A stretch of DNA of 64,000 nt from Candidatus Thiodiazotropha sp. (ex Monitilora ramsayi) (GTDB lineage: Bacteria > Pseudomonadota > Gammaproteobacteria > Chromatiales > Chromatiaceae), in NCBI GenBank assembly GCA_025655595.1, contig JAHXIO010000011.1, positions 186,001-250,000 on the forward strand, written 5' to 3'. Position 1 is the stretch's first letter. Each line of letters starts with the position of its first letter. A program made the position numbers and the translations under genes. Below the pieces are notes generated by a model, which made no database searches, was not told the DNA's origin, and saw nothing but the letters and a program-made list of their open reading frames with translations. This document shows positions 17,517 through 26,442 of the stretch, in pieces.

Positions 17517-18499
17517 TGGGCAGCTCCTTCGGATGCTGTATCGATCGGGCTGATGGTTCCCCGTCCCCCCATCACGAGAAGTCGGTCGTCACCCTGGGGG
17601 ATGGCGGTGATCAGGTAAGAGAAGAGACGGGGCGCTTCAGGCACCCCCTCCCAGCGGTCGCCGTTCAGCTGCAGCAGAGTACCGTTATCGCCGGTTGCGT
17701 AGAGCCGGTCACCCTGGGGAATCAGACTGTAGATGGGTGCTTTGCTGGCCGAAGCCTGACGTTGCCAGGTTTCCCCCCGGTCTTGGGTATGGAGAATGGT
17801 ACCGCTGAGTCCTGCAACCCAACCCTCATCCAGGGTGCGGAACCAGGCCGCCATGGGATAAAACTCATTGGGAATATCGTTGCCCCGCTCCCAGTATGCT
17901 CCCCCATCCTGGGTGAAGTAGAGGGAACCGAACTCACCGGCAACCACGGCATTGTCCCTGTCGAGCCACTGGATCGAGGTGAACTGCATGTCCTCCTGCT
18001 GAGATATCTCCTGCCAGTTGGTGCGGGTCTCGTCACTGTAAATCAGGGTACTGAAGCTGGCAGTCACCCAGAGCCGGCCCCTGGGGTCGCAGCTGATCGC
18101 CATGGGACTCTCCAGGGTCTCCAGTTGAACTGTTTTCCAGTCGACGCCCAGGGCATCGGAGAGCCACACCTTGCGCACTGTATCGATAGCGGCAAAACTG
18201 CCGTCTACGCAACTGGCCACGGAGATCAGCGACGATTTTGTGGGTAACTGGGTACGTTGCCAGGTCTCACCTTTATCGAGGCTGGTCAGCACCGTACCGT
18301 AATCCCCCACCGCGATGATCCGGCGATGATTGGTAGCTGCCGCTTTCAGCTGATCAAAACGGTAGATCGGCTTCTCTATCTCCCGCTCAACCAGGGTCAG
18401 ATCGAGGGGTGCCTCGCAGGCGCTAACCAATACGCCCAATACCAGCCAGGCGATAGACCTCCATCGCTTGCCGGCTGCCAATCGATGATCGTTGTTCAT
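17513..18499 (-). CDS. Ycf48-like beta-propeller lipoprotein
   Basis: A 328-residue protein with a signal peptide ending in a lipobox (GVLVSAC, Cys near residue 28). Repeated BNR/Ycf48-type blades follow, of the form G..GT.L.S.D.GETW (for example DYGTVLTSLDKGETW and LSGTILHTQDRGETW). This gives a six- to seven-bladed propeller exposed in the periplasm. It overlaps the MMPL gene by 4 bp, so the two are probably partners. Proteins of this kind are regular neighbours of DUF1302/DUF1329/MMPL sets; their molecular role is unknown. Confidence 0.85.
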   Translation of the reverse strand: MNNDHRLAAGKRWRSIAWLVLGVLVSACEAPLDLTLVEREIEKPIYRFDQLKAAATNHRRIIAVGDYGTVLTSLDKGETWQRTQLPTKSSLISVASCVDGSFAAIDTVRKVWLSDALGVDWKTVQLETLESPMAISCDPRGRLWVTASFSTLIYSDETRTNWQEISQQEDMQFTSIQWLDRDNAVVAGEFGSLYFTQDGGAYWERGNDIPNEFYPMAAWFRTLDEGWVAGLSGTILHTQDRGETWQRQASASKAPIYSLIPQGDRLYATGDNGTLLQLNGDRWEGVPEAPRLFSYLITAIPQGDDRLLVMGGRGTISPIDTASEGAAQ

Positions 18500-18622
18500 C
18501 TTTTCATCCTCTCGTTTCCATCCCCTCTCGATGACATAGGGATGGTTTTCGTTATCTTGCGGATGCGGTGCGGCCCTGCCGCACCGATGCCATTACAAGT
18601 TGGCGAGCTATCATCTTGTCGC

Positions 18623-19414
18623 TCAAACAAACCGCATACCCACACTACCCAACCCCTGGTAACGCACATTGAGGCAATCCCCCTTCTCCATCGCCACCGC
18701 GGCGGTGATGCCGCCGGTGAGGATCAGGGTACCGGCGGGAATCTCCTCGCCGCGCTCTCCCAGCATGTTGGCCAACAGCGCCACACTGGCGGCCGGGTGG
18801 CCCAGCACCGCCGCACCTGCGCCCAGTTCCACCACCAGGCCATTCTTCTCCATCACCACGCCGAGGGTGCGCATGTCCACATCAGCCGGATCGGCCATCT
18901 GTCCCCCCAGCACAAAGCGGGAGGAGGAGGCGTTATCGGCAATCACACTGATCAGATCGAAGCGGAAGTTTTCGTAACGGGAGTCGATAACCTCCACCGC
19001 CGGAATGACGAAGTCGGTAGCGGCCAACACATTGCCGATATGACAACCGGGTCCGCGCAGGGAGGCCTTGGTGACGAAGGCGAGTTCCGCCTCCACCTTG
19101 GGATGAATCAATTGATCGGTTTCGATCTCACCACCGTCGGGACGGTCGAAGTAGTCGGCAAGAAAACCGTAGACGGGCGTTTCCACACCCATCTGCTTCA
19201 TCTTGGCGCGGGAGGTGAGTCCCACCTTGAGACCGATGATCTTGTTGCCTCTCTCCTCCTTGCGCCGGCGAATCTCGAACTGGATGTCGTAGGCATCCTC
19301 GAAATCCATCTCCGGATAACGATCGGTAATCTTGGTGGCGTCCTTCGCCTGCAGCTCGCTGGACTCTAAGTATTCGGCCAGCTCCTCAATCTGCGCCTGC
19401 GTCAATGTGCCCAT
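18623..19414 (-). CDS. dmpH: 4-oxalocrotonate decarboxylase
   Basis: A 263-residue member of the hydratase/decarboxylase (FAH-like) family. It is the meta-cleavage enzyme that decarboxylates 2-oxo-3-hexenedioate to 2-hydroxypenta-2,4-dienoate and forms a complex with the hydratase DmpE. Visible motifs are GLKVGLTSRAKMKQMGV, YGFLADYF, HPKVEAELAFV and LGHPAASVALLANML. It is clearly a paralogue of the hydratase at 22024, so the assignment between the two rests on the decarboxylase-type KVGLTS.AKMKQMG signature and its place after dmpG. The start overlaps the dmpG stop by one base. Confidence 0.88.
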   Translation of the reverse strand: MGTLTQAQIEELAEYLESSELQAKDATKITDRYPEMDFEDAYDIQFEIRRRKEERGNKIIGLKVGLTSRAKMKQMGVETPVYGFLADYFDRPDGGEIETDQLIHPKVEAELAFVTKASLRGPGCHIGNVLAATDFVIPAVEVIDSRYENFRFDLISVIADNASSSRFVLGGQMADPADVDMRTLGVVMEKNGLVVELGAGAAVLGHPAASVALLANMLGERGEEIPAGTLILTGGITAAVAMEKGDCLNVRYQGLGSVGMRFV

Positions 19415-20442
19415 CAGTTCGCTCCCTGCGCCTTGGCCATCTCCATGGCCACGTCCTCGATCATGTCCTCCTGACCGCCAATCATGCCGCGTTTGCCCAG
19501 CTCCACCAGCACGTCGCGGGAGGAGACGCCGTAGCGCTCCTGCGCCCGCTTGGCGAACAGTAGAAAGGAGGAGTAGACCCCGGCGTAGCCCAGGGTCAGG
19601 GCATCCCGGTCGACCCGGATGGGTCGATCCAGCATCGGCACGACCAGATCCTCCGCCACGTCCATCAACTTGAACAGATCGACACCGGTCTCCACCCCCA
19701 TGCGCTCGGCCACGGCAACGAAAACCTCGAGTGGTGTATTGCCGGCACCCGCGCCCATACCCGCTGCGGAACCGTCGATACGGTTGGCGCCGGCCTCGAC
19801 GGCAGCCAATGAGTTGATCACACCTAGGGAGAGGTTGTGGTGGCCGTGGAAACCCAGCTCGGTCTCAGGCTGTAGGGCGTCGCGCACGGCACCCAGCCGT
19901 TCGGTCACATCTTCCGGCAGCATATAGCCGGCGGAGTCGGTGATGTAGATGCAGTTGGCGCCGTAGCCCTCCATCAATTTAGCCTGCTCGATCAGCTTCT
20001 CGGGACCGACCATGTGGGCCATCATGAGGAAACCGACGGTATCGAGCCCCAGTTCACAGGACTTCTTGATGTGCTGCTCCGAGACATCCGCCTCGGTGCA
20101 GTGGGTGGCTACGCGGATGGTATCGACACCGCAGTCCGCGGCCATCTCCAGTTCCGGTACGGTACCGATACCCGGCAGCAGTAAGGCGGAGATTTTGGCG
20201 TTCTTCACATGGGGCCGCACCGCCCGCAGATACTCCTCGTCGGTGTGTGCGGGAAAGCCGTAATTGACCGACGCGCCCGCCAGGCCATCGCCATGGGTGA
20301 TCTCGATCATCGGCACGCCGGCCGCGTCCAGGCCGGAAGCAACGGCAACCATCTGATCCAGAGTGATCTGGTGGCGCTTGGCGTGCATTCCGTCGCGAAG
20401 GCTCATGTCGTGGATGGTGATCTTCTTACCGGATAGATTCAT
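19414..20442 (-). CDS. dmpG: 4-hydroxy-2-oxovalerate aldolase
   Basis: A 342-residue TIM-barrel aldolase that splits 4-hydroxy-2-oxovalerate into pyruvate and acetaldehyde and channels acetaldehyde to DmpF. Key motifs are [14 protein letters not shown] near the N-terminus (metal and substrate binding), THGDGL, and [14 protein letters not shown] with the metal-binding histidines. The length is normal. It begins 10 bp after dmpF, consistent with the known bifunctional DmpFG complex. Confidence 0.95.
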   Translation of the reverse strand: MNLSGKKITIHDMSLRDGMHAKRHQITLDQMVAVASGLDAAGVPMIEITHGDGLAGASVNYGFPAHTDEEYLRAVRPHVKNAKISALLLPGIGTVPELEMAADCGVDTIRVATHCTEADVSEQHIKKSCELGLDTVGFLMMAHMVGPEKLIEQAKLMEGYGANCIYITDSAGYMLPEDVTERLGAVRDALQPETELGFHGHHNLSLGVINSLAAVEAGANRIDGSAAGMGAGAGNTPLEVFVAVAERMGVETGVDLFKLMDVAEDLVVPMLDRPIRVDRDALTLGYAGVYSSFLLFAKRAQERYGVSSRDVLVELGKRGMIGGQEDMIEDVAMEMAKAQGAN

Positions 20443-20452
20443 GATTCGCTCC

Positions 20453-21364
20453 TCAGGCCGATGCCGCTTGTAATACCAGACTGCCGTTGAGAATCTCTTC
20501 CGCGAACATCTCCGCAGTACGCAGACCGGCGGCGGTCATGATGTCCAGATTGCCGGCGTACTTGGGCAGGTAGTCACCCAGCCCTTCCACTTCCATGAAG
20601 ACGGAGACGCGATTGCCGTCGAAGACCGGGCCGTTCTTCAGGCGGTAGCCGGGGACATACTTCTGTACCTCCCGGATCATCTCTTCGATCGAATCGGTGA
20701 TCGCCTTCTGGTCCGGCTCATCCTCGGTGATGCAGTGGACCGTATCGCGCATGATCAGCGGCGGTTCCGCCGGGTTGAGGATGATGATCGCCTTGCCCTT
20801 TTTGGCGCCGCCCACCTTCTCCACCGCACCGGCGGTAGTCTGGGTGAACTCGTCGATATTCTTGCGCGTGCCGGGGCCGGCGGATTTGGATGAGACGGTG
20901 GCGACGATCTCGCCATAGGTCACCGTCTGTACACGGCTGACGGCAGCTACCATGGGGATGGTCGCCTGACCGCCGCAGGTGACCATGTTGACGTTCAGCT
21001 CACGCTTGCCCACATGGTCCTTGAGATTGACCGGCGGCACGCAGAAGGGGCCGACTGCCGCGGGAGTCAGATCGATCATTATGGAGCCCTGCTCCTGCAC
21101 CTTGCTGTTGTTCTCCCCGTGGACATAGGCGGAGGTGGCGTCGAAACAGATCTGGACATTGTCGTCCCGCATATGGGACACCAGGCCGTCGACCCCCTCA
21201 TGGGTAGTCTTCAGACCCAGCGTGCGGGCCCGTGCCAGGCCCTCGGAATCGGGATCGATACCGACCATCCAGACCGGATTGATCCAGTCGCTGCGCAGTG
21301 CCTTGTAGAGCAGATCGGTGCCGATGTTGCCGGAGCCGATCAGGGCTGCGTTGATTTTGTTCAT
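20453..21364 (-). CDS. dmpF: acetaldehyde dehydrogenase (acylating)
   Basis: A 303-residue NAD-dependent enzyme that turns acetaldehyde and CoA into acetyl-CoA. The Rossmann motif GSGNIGTDL is at residues 10-18, and the catalytic cysteine is in [12 protein letters not shown] near residue 132. Length and motifs are those of DmpF/MhpF. It is placed immediately before dmpG, its complex partner. Confidence 0.95.
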   Translation of the reverse strand: MNKINAALIGSGNIGTDLLYKALRSDWINPVWMVGIDPDSEGLARARTLGLKTTHEGVDGLVSHMRDDNVQICFDATSAYVHGENNSKVQEQGSIMIDLTPAAVGPFCVPPVNLKDHVGKRELNVNMVTCGGQATIPMVAAVSRVQTVTYGEIVATVSSKSAGPGTRKNIDEFTQTTAGAVEKVGGAKKGKAIIILNPAEPPLIMRDTVHCITEDEPDQKAITDSIEEMIREVQKYVPGYRLKNGPVFDGNRVSVFMEVEGLGDYLPKYAGNLDIMTAAGLRTAEMFAEEILNGSLVLQAASA

Positions 21365-21409
21365 TGCTCCTATCCTCGTCGATTTAACAGGGCTGTCGGT
21401 TGATCCGCC

Positions 21410-22003
21410 CTAGCTCAAATGTTTGCCGGCTTGCCAGCCGCCTTGGGTAAGATGTGCCTGCGCCGTCTCCAACGGCTCCGCCTCCAGCGGTGTGGCCAGA
21501 CTGTCGTTCCAGCGATTGAAGAAACCGAACAGGCCGATCACCGACAGCATCTCCACCACTGCCTCTTCGCTCCAGTGGCGGCGCAGTTCGTTGAAGAGTT
21601 CGTCGGTGACATCGTTGGGTTGAGAAGCCGCCGCCAGAGCAAAGTCGAGGGCGACCCGCTCCGCTTCCGCGTAGTGTTCGCTGTTGCGGTAGTTCCAGAT
21701 ATCCTCGAGTTTCTCTGCCGAAATACCGTGACGCTTGGCACTCACCGCCGTATGCGCCTTGCAGTACTGGCACCCGGCGGCACTGCTGGCGACATGGGCC
21801 ACCAGGCGTTTGAAACCCAGGTCGACCTCTCCGTCCGGGTCGTAGACCGCGGCGCTGAACTGGATGAAGGCATCCACCAGTTTCGGTTTCCGCTGCATGG
21901 TGAGCAGGCTGTTGGGGACGAAACCCAGGGTCTTCTCGAAGAAGGCGAAGCGTTCCGCCAGCTCGGCGTGCTGATCGATGGGCAATGGGCTTAAGCGGCT
22001 CAT
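21410..22003 (-). CDS. carboxymuconolactone decarboxylase/AhpD-like protein
   Basis: A 197-residue all-helical AhpD-like protein with the CxxC active-site motif GCQYCKAHT (about residues 78-86), typical of peroxidase-related members of the CMD family. It lies between dmpE and dmpF, with short gaps of 20 and 45 bp, a position not occupied in the classical dmp operon. The dithiol suggests a redox or peroxidase role rather than carboxymuconolactone decarboxylation, which belongs to the ortho pathway. It lacks the N-terminal proline of 4-oxalocrotonate tautomerases, so it is not a direct substitute for DmpI by homology. Confidence 0.82.
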   Translation of the reverse strand: MSRLSPLPIDQHAELAERFAFFEKTLGFVPNSLLTMQRKPKLVDAFIQFSAAVYDPDGEVDLGFKRLVAHVASSAAGCQYCKAHTAVSAKRHGISAEKLEDIWNYRNSEHYAEAERVALDFALAAASQPNDVTDELFNELRRHWSEEAVVEMLSVIGLFGFFNRWNDSLATPLEAEPLETAQAHLTQGGWQAGKHLS

Positions 22004-22023
22004 TTCGAAACCTCGTTATTGGA

Positions 22024-22812
22024 TCAGGTGAAGCGGACCGAGGCAGAGCCGATACCGCCGATCTCCACCCGCATGAAGTCCCCCGCTACCACCGGCTCCA
22101 ATGGGACCAGGGAGCCGGAGAGGATCACCTCACCCGCCTTCAGGGGAATGCCGAAGCTGCCCAGGGTGTTGGCCAGCCAGGCGACACAGTTGACCGGTGA
22201 TCCCAGTGCGGCGGCACCGGCGCCGGTGGAGAGCAGCTCACCGTTCTTCTCCACCACCATACCGGCGGTGGCCAGATCGACCTTGCGCGGATCGACCGCC
22301 TTGTCGCCCAGCACGAAGAGGCCGCAGGAGGCGTTGTCTGCCACCGTGTCCTGGATCTTGATCTGCCAGTCGCGGATACGGGAGTCGACAATCTCAAAGC
22401 AGGGGATCACCGCCTCGGTGGCGCGCAGTACATCGGCATTGCTGACCCCGGGGCCGATCAGGTCCCGCTTCAGCATGAAGGCGATCTCCCCCTCGGCCCT
22501 TGGCTGGATCAGCTGCTCGCTGATCGGCATCTCGTCTCCGTTGCCGTAGACCATGCGGTCGGTGAGATAGCCGAAATCGGGCTGGTGCACGTTGAGCATG
22601 TTCTGCACCGCTTTGGAGGTGACGCCGATCTTCTTGCCGATGATCGATTCACCACTCTCCACCCGCCGGTTCACCATGCGCAGGGAGACATGGTAGGCGT
22701 CCTCTATGGTGATCTCCGGTTCCCGTTCCGTCAGCGGATCGATCATGCGGCGCTGGCTGAGGGCATCGAAGAGTTCGTCGCCCAGTTCGTGGATGCGTTG
22801 TTCGTTCAGCAT
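22024..22812 (-). CDS. dmpE: 2-hydroxypenta-2,4-dienoate hydratase
   Basis: A 262-residue enzyme that hydrates 2-hydroxypenta-2,4-dienoate to 4-hydroxy-2-oxovalerate. The true start is the ATG at 22812, with GAGGAG about 8 nt upstream and a protein beginning MLNEQRIHELG; the frame is open much further upstream, but that extension overlaps dmpC. Motifs are GKKIGVTSKAVQNMLNV, GYLTDRM, QPRAEGEIAFML and GSPVNCVAWLANTLG. The length equals DmpE/MhpD homologues. It follows dmpC by 10 bp. Confidence 0.92.
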   Translation of the reverse strand: MLNEQRIHELGDELFDALSQRRMIDPLTEREPEITIEDAYHVSLRMVNRRVESGESIIGKKIGVTSKAVQNMLNVHQPDFGYLTDRMVYGNGDEMPISEQLIQPRAEGEIAFMLKRDLIGPGVSNADVLRATEAVIPCFEIVDSRIRDWQIKIQDTVADNASCGLFVLGDKAVDPRKVDLATAGMVVEKNGELLSTGAGAAALGSPVNCVAWLANTLGSFGIPLKAGEVILSGSLVPLEPVVAGDFMRVEIGGIGSASVRFT

Positions 22813-22822
22813 CGATGACTCC

Positions 22823-24298
22823 TCAAAGCTTGATACAGACGTTCTTGAGTTCGGTGTAGAACTCGAGGGAGTGGACGCCTCCCTCGCGGCCGATACCCGA
22901 CTGCTTGGCGCCGCCAAATGGAGTGCGCAGGTCGCGCAGGAACCAGGAGTTGACCCAGGCGATACCCGCATCCACCTGAGCCGCGACCCGGTGAGCGCGG
23001 GAACTGTTTTCGGTCCAGATCGCCGTCGCAAGGCCGTAGTCTGTGTTGTTGGCCAGGGCGATCGCCTCCTCTTCGCTGTCGAAAGGTCGGATGTGGCAGC
23101 AGGGACCGAAGATCTCCTCACGGACACAGGAGGCATCATCCGGCAGGTCGGTCCAGATGGTGGGTTGCACCCAGGCGCCGCCGGCCAGGGCTTCGGGCAT
23201 ATTGGGAGTGCTGCCGCCGGTAACGACGGTGGCACCCTCCTCTTCCGCCAAGCGGTAGTAAGAGAGCACCTTGTCACGATGTTCATGGCTGATCAGCGGG
23301 CCCATGTCGGTCTCGGGATCGTCCCATTTTCCCAGCTTCATCGCCTCGGCACCTGCCTTGAGTCGCTTCACGAACTCCTCGTAGATCGGGCGTTCCACAT
23401 AGACCCTCTCGGTACCCAGACAGACCTGCCCGCAGTTTGCGAAGGCGGATCGCAGGGTGCCCTCGACAGCCTTGTCCATGTCGCAGTCAGCGAACACCAG
23501 TGCCGGGTTCTTACCGCCGAGCTCGAATGAGATATCGGTGATATCGTCGGCGGCCGCCTTCATGATGGCTGCGCCGGTACCGGTTTCACCGGTGAAGGTG
23601 ATGCCGTCGACCCCTTTGTGACGGGTGAGAAACTCCCCCGCCGAGTTGGGGCCGAAGCCGTGCACCACGTTGTAGACACCTTTGGGGATCCCCACCTGAT
23701 TCATCACCTCGCCCAGCAGCGCAGTGGTGAAGGGGGTCTCTTCGGAAGGTTTGACCACGACTGTGTTGCCACAGGCGAGTGCGGGACCGACCTTCCAAGT
23801 CATCAGCAACAGAGGCAGATTCCATGGACTGATCACGGCAATCACACCCTTAGGCTTGCGCACCGAGTAGTTAAGCGCGCCATTCCCGTCAGGCGTATCC
23901 AACATGAAGCTCTCTGTCGGTACGTTCTTCACTACATCAGCGAAGATTTTGAAGTTGGCCGCGCCGCGGGGGATATCGATATGACAGGCCAGCTTCTGCG
24001 GCTTGCCCGTGTCGAGGCACTCGGCCTCGAGGAACTCATCGAAGCGGGCGGTGATACCGTCGGCGAGTTTGTGCAGCAGGTTGGTACGCTCCGCCAGAGG
24101 CATGCGTCCCCACTCCCCCTGCAGCGCCGCCCGCGCCGCAGTGACCGCCGCATCCACCTCCGGCGCTCCTGCCTCATGTACGATACCGATCTTCTGTCCG
24201 GTCGCCGGGCTGATATTGTCGAACAGCTTGCCCGACGCGGAGCCGACAAATTCTCCATTGATGAAGTGCTTGACCTCTTTCATTCTGTTCACCGTCAT
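22823..24298 (-). CDS. dmpC: 2-hydroxymuconic semialdehyde dehydrogenase
   Basis: A 491-residue aldehyde dehydrogenase that oxidises the ring-cleavage product 2-hydroxymuconic semialdehyde to 2-hydroxymuconate with NAD. It contains FTGETGTGAAIM (cofactor), the catalytic glutamate in FELGGKNPALVF and the catalytic cysteine in NCGQVCLGTERVY (about residue 285-297). The assignment to DmpC/XylG among aldehyde dehydrogenases rests on the operon, on the N-terminal KHFINGEFV region and on the normal length. It commits the route to the oxalocrotonate branch. Confidence 0.92.
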   Translation of the reverse strand: MTVNRMKEVKHFINGEFVGSASGKLFDNISPATGQKIGIVHEAGAPEVDAAVTAARAALQGEWGRMPLAERTNLLHKLADGITARFDEFLEAECLDTGKPQKLACHIDIPRGAANFKIFADVVKNVPTESFMLDTPDGNGALNYSVRKPKGVIAVISPWNLPLLLMTWKVGPALACGNTVVVKPSEETPFTTALLGEVMNQVGIPKGVYNVVHGFGPNSAGEFLTRHKGVDGITFTGETGTGAAIMKAAADDITDISFELGGKNPALVFADCDMDKAVEGTLRSAFANCGQVCLGTERVYVERPIYEEFVKRLKAGAEAMKLGKWDDPETDMGPLISHEHRDKVLSYYRLAEEEGATVVTGGSTPNMPEALAGGAWVQPTIWTDLPDDASCVREEIFGPCCHIRPFDSEEEAIALANNTDYGLATAIWTENSSRAHRVAAQVDAGIAWVNSWFLRDLRTPFGGAKQSGIGREGGVHSLEFYTELKNVCIKL

Positions 24299-24310
24299 TA
24301 CGCCAAAGTC

Positions 24311-24781
24311 CTAGGATTCCCCGTGCATCGCATCGGGGGTTTCGATCAATTCACCGGCAAGTCCGATCGCTTCAAGACCGGCCCGCGCACAGGCTTCGTC
24401 CTCTCTCTCCGATGCGCCTGAAACACCGATGGCACCGACCAGTTCTTCACCGATCCGGATAGGCAGACCGCCGCCGAAAATCACCAGACGAGCCCGCTGC
24501 ACCAACCCTTCCCGCAGGGCCGGCTGGTCACCGATCACCGACATCCACTCCGAAGTGGGAAAACCGAAGCTCACCGCGGTATAGGCCTTGTCGATGGCAA
24601 TCGAGATGGAGTGCAAAGGCGCGCTGTTCAGACGCTGAAAGGCGAGCAGATTGCCACCGCGATCAACCACCGCCGCATTCACTGCCACACCGATCCCTTC
24701 GGCATGCCGGTTGGCGGCGGTCACTGCCTGCATGGCGCATTGCCAGTGCAGACTGTTCGCGTTGACGGTCATCTCTTGCAT
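24311..24781 (-). CDS. GlcG/HbpS family (DUF336) protein
   Basis: A 156-residue protein of the GlcG/HbpS fold (VNAAVVDRGGNLLAFQRLNSAP; HSISIAIDKAYTAVSFG; GGLPIRIGEELVGAIGVSG). The start is set at the ATG at 24781, 3 nt after the stop of the preceding small gene and behind an AGAAGAG purine stretch; the frame is open further upstream but overlaps that gene. Homologues are often found in catabolic operons, and some bind haem or cobalamin, but no catalytic role is established. Likely cytoplasmic. Confidence 0.8.
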   Translation of the reverse strand: MQEMTVNANSLHWQCAMQAVTAANRHAEGIGVAVNAAVVDRGGNLLAFQRLNSAPLHSISIAIDKAYTAVSFGFPTSEWMSVIGDQPALREGLVQRARLVIFGGGLPIRIGEELVGAIGVSGASEREDEACARAGLEAIGLAGELIETPDAMHGES

Positions 24782-24783
24782 CT

Positions 24784-24981
24784 TCAGCTCTTCTCTTCGG
24801 GCGTACGCCAATTGCCGCAACTGCCTTCGAATTCATTCCAGCTCTTCATAAAGTGCCTGGCATCGTCTTCATGCTCGGTCTCGGTAAAACCATCGATACA
24901 GACTTGATCTCTGGAGATACCCACCTCACCCAAGGTGATCTGGATAAACCTGACCGAACCATCGTCGCTTGCTACTGCCAT
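24784..24981 (-). CDS. small unknown protein of the meta-cleavage operon
   Basis: A 65-residue, acidic protein (MAVASDDGSVRFIQITLGEV...) with two cysteines and no membrane segment. A very strong ribosome-binding site GGAGGAG stands 4-5 nt before the ATG, and the gene fits tightly between dmpQ and the GlcG-like gene, so it is probably translated. I do not recognise a family. It might be an accessory to the ferredoxin or the GlcG-like protein; that is speculation from position. Confidence 0.65.
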   Translation of the reverse strand: MAVASDDGSVRFIQITLGEVGISRDQVCIDGFTETEHEDDARHFMKSWNEFEGSCGNWRTPEEKS

Positions 24982-25051
24982 GAACTCCTCCTACCGGGAT
25001 CACTCCCGTCTTCGTTGATGTTGTGCCTTCGGTTGTTGTATTCAGGGAGCG

Positions 25052-25369
25052 CTATGCTGCGCTCTCGGATGTTTCCTTCGGCCGGGGTGCCAACCGAAGG
25101 GAGAGGTTGCTCTTTGGGGTGACACGGCAAGAGAGTACGATGCCATGACGTTCATCCTCTTCCGTGACATGTGTGCGGCTCATTTTTCGGGTCTCGTATT
25201 CACCTTGAGTGATCTGAATTCGGCAGATACCGCAACCACCGCCTTTGCAACCGACCGGAATCGAGCCGAGCCCTTGTGCCTGCATGGCATGCAACAGACG
25301 CTGCTCTTCACTGCAATGAAAGCGGGCGTCCTTGTCTTCCACATAGATTTCGAATTTGACAGACATCAT
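25052..25369 (-). CDS. dmpQ: plant-type [2Fe-2S] ferredoxin (XylT/DmpQ type)
   Basis: A 105-residue ferredoxin with Cys ligands in GCKGGGCGICR (residues 41, 46, 49) and a fourth Cys in IVLSCRV. DmpQ/XylT proteins re-reduce the iron of catechol 2,3-dioxygenase after oxidative inactivation. The start is the ATG at 25369 (or 25366), overlapping the dmpP stop as ATGA; an upstream open frame is only the overlap with dmpP. Electron supply would come from DmpP or another reductase. Confidence 0.9.
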   Translation of the reverse strand: MMSVKFEIYVEDKDARFHCSEEQRLLHAMQAQGLGSIPVGCKGGGCGICRIQITQGEYETRKMSRTHVTEEDERHGIVLSCRVTPKSNLSLRLAPRPKETSESAA

Positions 25370-26427
25370 CAGAGTCTCTTGAACACCGGACTGCGCTTGC
25401 GGTTCTCTTCGTCCTTGGTGAGAAAGCGCTCGGTAAAGATGTCGTTTTCGAACAGGCGGCCCTGCATGAGGGCGCGTATCGCGGCCTCGATCATGATTGG
25501 CGGACCACACAGATAGGCGGTGTTGCCGTTGAAAGTATTGTCGTACTGGCGTTGTGCCGCTTCGTGGACAAAACCAGTCTCACCGCTCCACTCGTCACCG
25601 TCTTCCATCTGGGAGAGCACAGGGATATAAGTGAAGTTCTGGTGTTGATCCGCCAAGGTGCCGAACAATTCGTTATCGTAGAGATCCCGCTTTGCCCTAA
25701 CGCCATGAAAAAGGGTGATTGGCGACGTACAGCCCGACTCCAACAGATCGAGCACCATCGACTTGGGACTCGAAAGTCCGGTACCGCCGGCAATGAAGAT
25801 CATCGGTTCGGTGCGGGACTTGCGCACGAAGAAACGACCATAGGGTCCAGTGAAATTAAGCCTGTCACCCACCTTCAGATCATTGTGGATTATCGGTGTC
25901 GCTTCGCCGTCGGCCACCAGGCGGATCTGCAGTTCGATCAGGTTGTTCTCGGACGGCTTGTTTGCCAATGAAAAGGCACGAGGCACCTCAACACCAGGGA
26001 TATGCAGGTTGATATATTGACCCGCCTGGAAGTCGATGCCCTCACCTTCCACCTGTAACCAGACACCCTTCACATCATGAGTCAGGTTCTCCAATCTGAC
26101 GATCTCGGCCTCGAAGTCCTTCACGGGGATAATCCGTGCATCGGGATCCTCATCGATATCCGCCTCAATCACGGTATCCGACTCAAGGGTGGCGCAGCAG
26201 GCCAGCACCTTGCCCTCATCGCGCTCCATATCCATCAGGGCAAAGCTGGAGGCGTCGCCCACATCCACATCGCCCTCCATCACCTCGACCTTGCAGGTAC
26301 CGCAAAGTCCGTGGCAGCAGGCATGAGGCATCCAGATTCCGGCCCGCAGACAGGCGTCGAGGATGTTCTGACCCTCTTCGACTTCCACCTCGTCCCCGGT
26401 GGGCTCGATGGTGAGTTGGTAGGACAT
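25369..26427 (-). CDS. dmpP: phenol hydroxylase reductase component P5
   Basis: A 352-residue NADH-dependent reductase. It has an N-terminal plant-type [2Fe-2S] domain (CCHGLCGTCKVEVMEG), an FAD domain (RAFSLANKP) and an NAD domain (FIAGGTGLSSPKSMV; CGPPIMIEAA). It passes electrons from NADH to the DmpLNO oxygenase. It is the first gene of the lower-pathway operon rather than lying with dmpKLMNO, so the reductase and oxygenase are under different promoters. A sigma-70-like promoter and ATCGAT sites lie directly upstream. Confidence 0.95.
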   Translation of the reverse strand: MSYQLTIEPTGDEVEVEEGQNILDACLRAGIWMPHACCHGLCGTCKVEVMEGDVDVGDASSFALMDMERDEGKVLACCATLESDTVIEADIDEDPDARIIPVKDFEAEIVRLENLTHDVKGVWLQVEGEGIDFQAGQYINLHIPGVEVPRAFSLANKPSENNLIELQIRLVADGEATPIIHNDLKVGDRLNFTGPYGRFFVRKSRTEPMIFIAGGTGLSSPKSMVLDLLESGCTSPITLFHGVRAKRDLYDNELFGTLADQHQNFTYIPVLSQMEDGDEWSGETGFVHEAAQRQYDNTFNGNTAYLCGPPIMIEAAIRALMQGRLFENDIFTERFLTKDEENRKRSPVFKRL

Positions 26428-26442
26428 AGTGGCCGCTCCATA

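Noticed and set aside
18257-19369. 370-codon plus-strand frame opposite dmpH
   Set aside because: Antisense shadow of dmpH and the Ycf48-like gene; composition follows the real genes.
21410-22003. CMD-like gene as 4-oxalocrotonate tautomerase
   Set aside because: Wrong length and fold and no Pro after the initiator Met; the CxxC motif places it with AhpD-like proteins.
22813-23286. Long N-terminal extension of the dmpE frame
   Set aside because: Overlaps dmpC in another frame; ATG at 22812 with GAGGAG gives the normal protein length.
22706-23530. 274-codon plus-strand frame opposite dmpE/dmpC
   Set aside because: Antisense shadow without domains.
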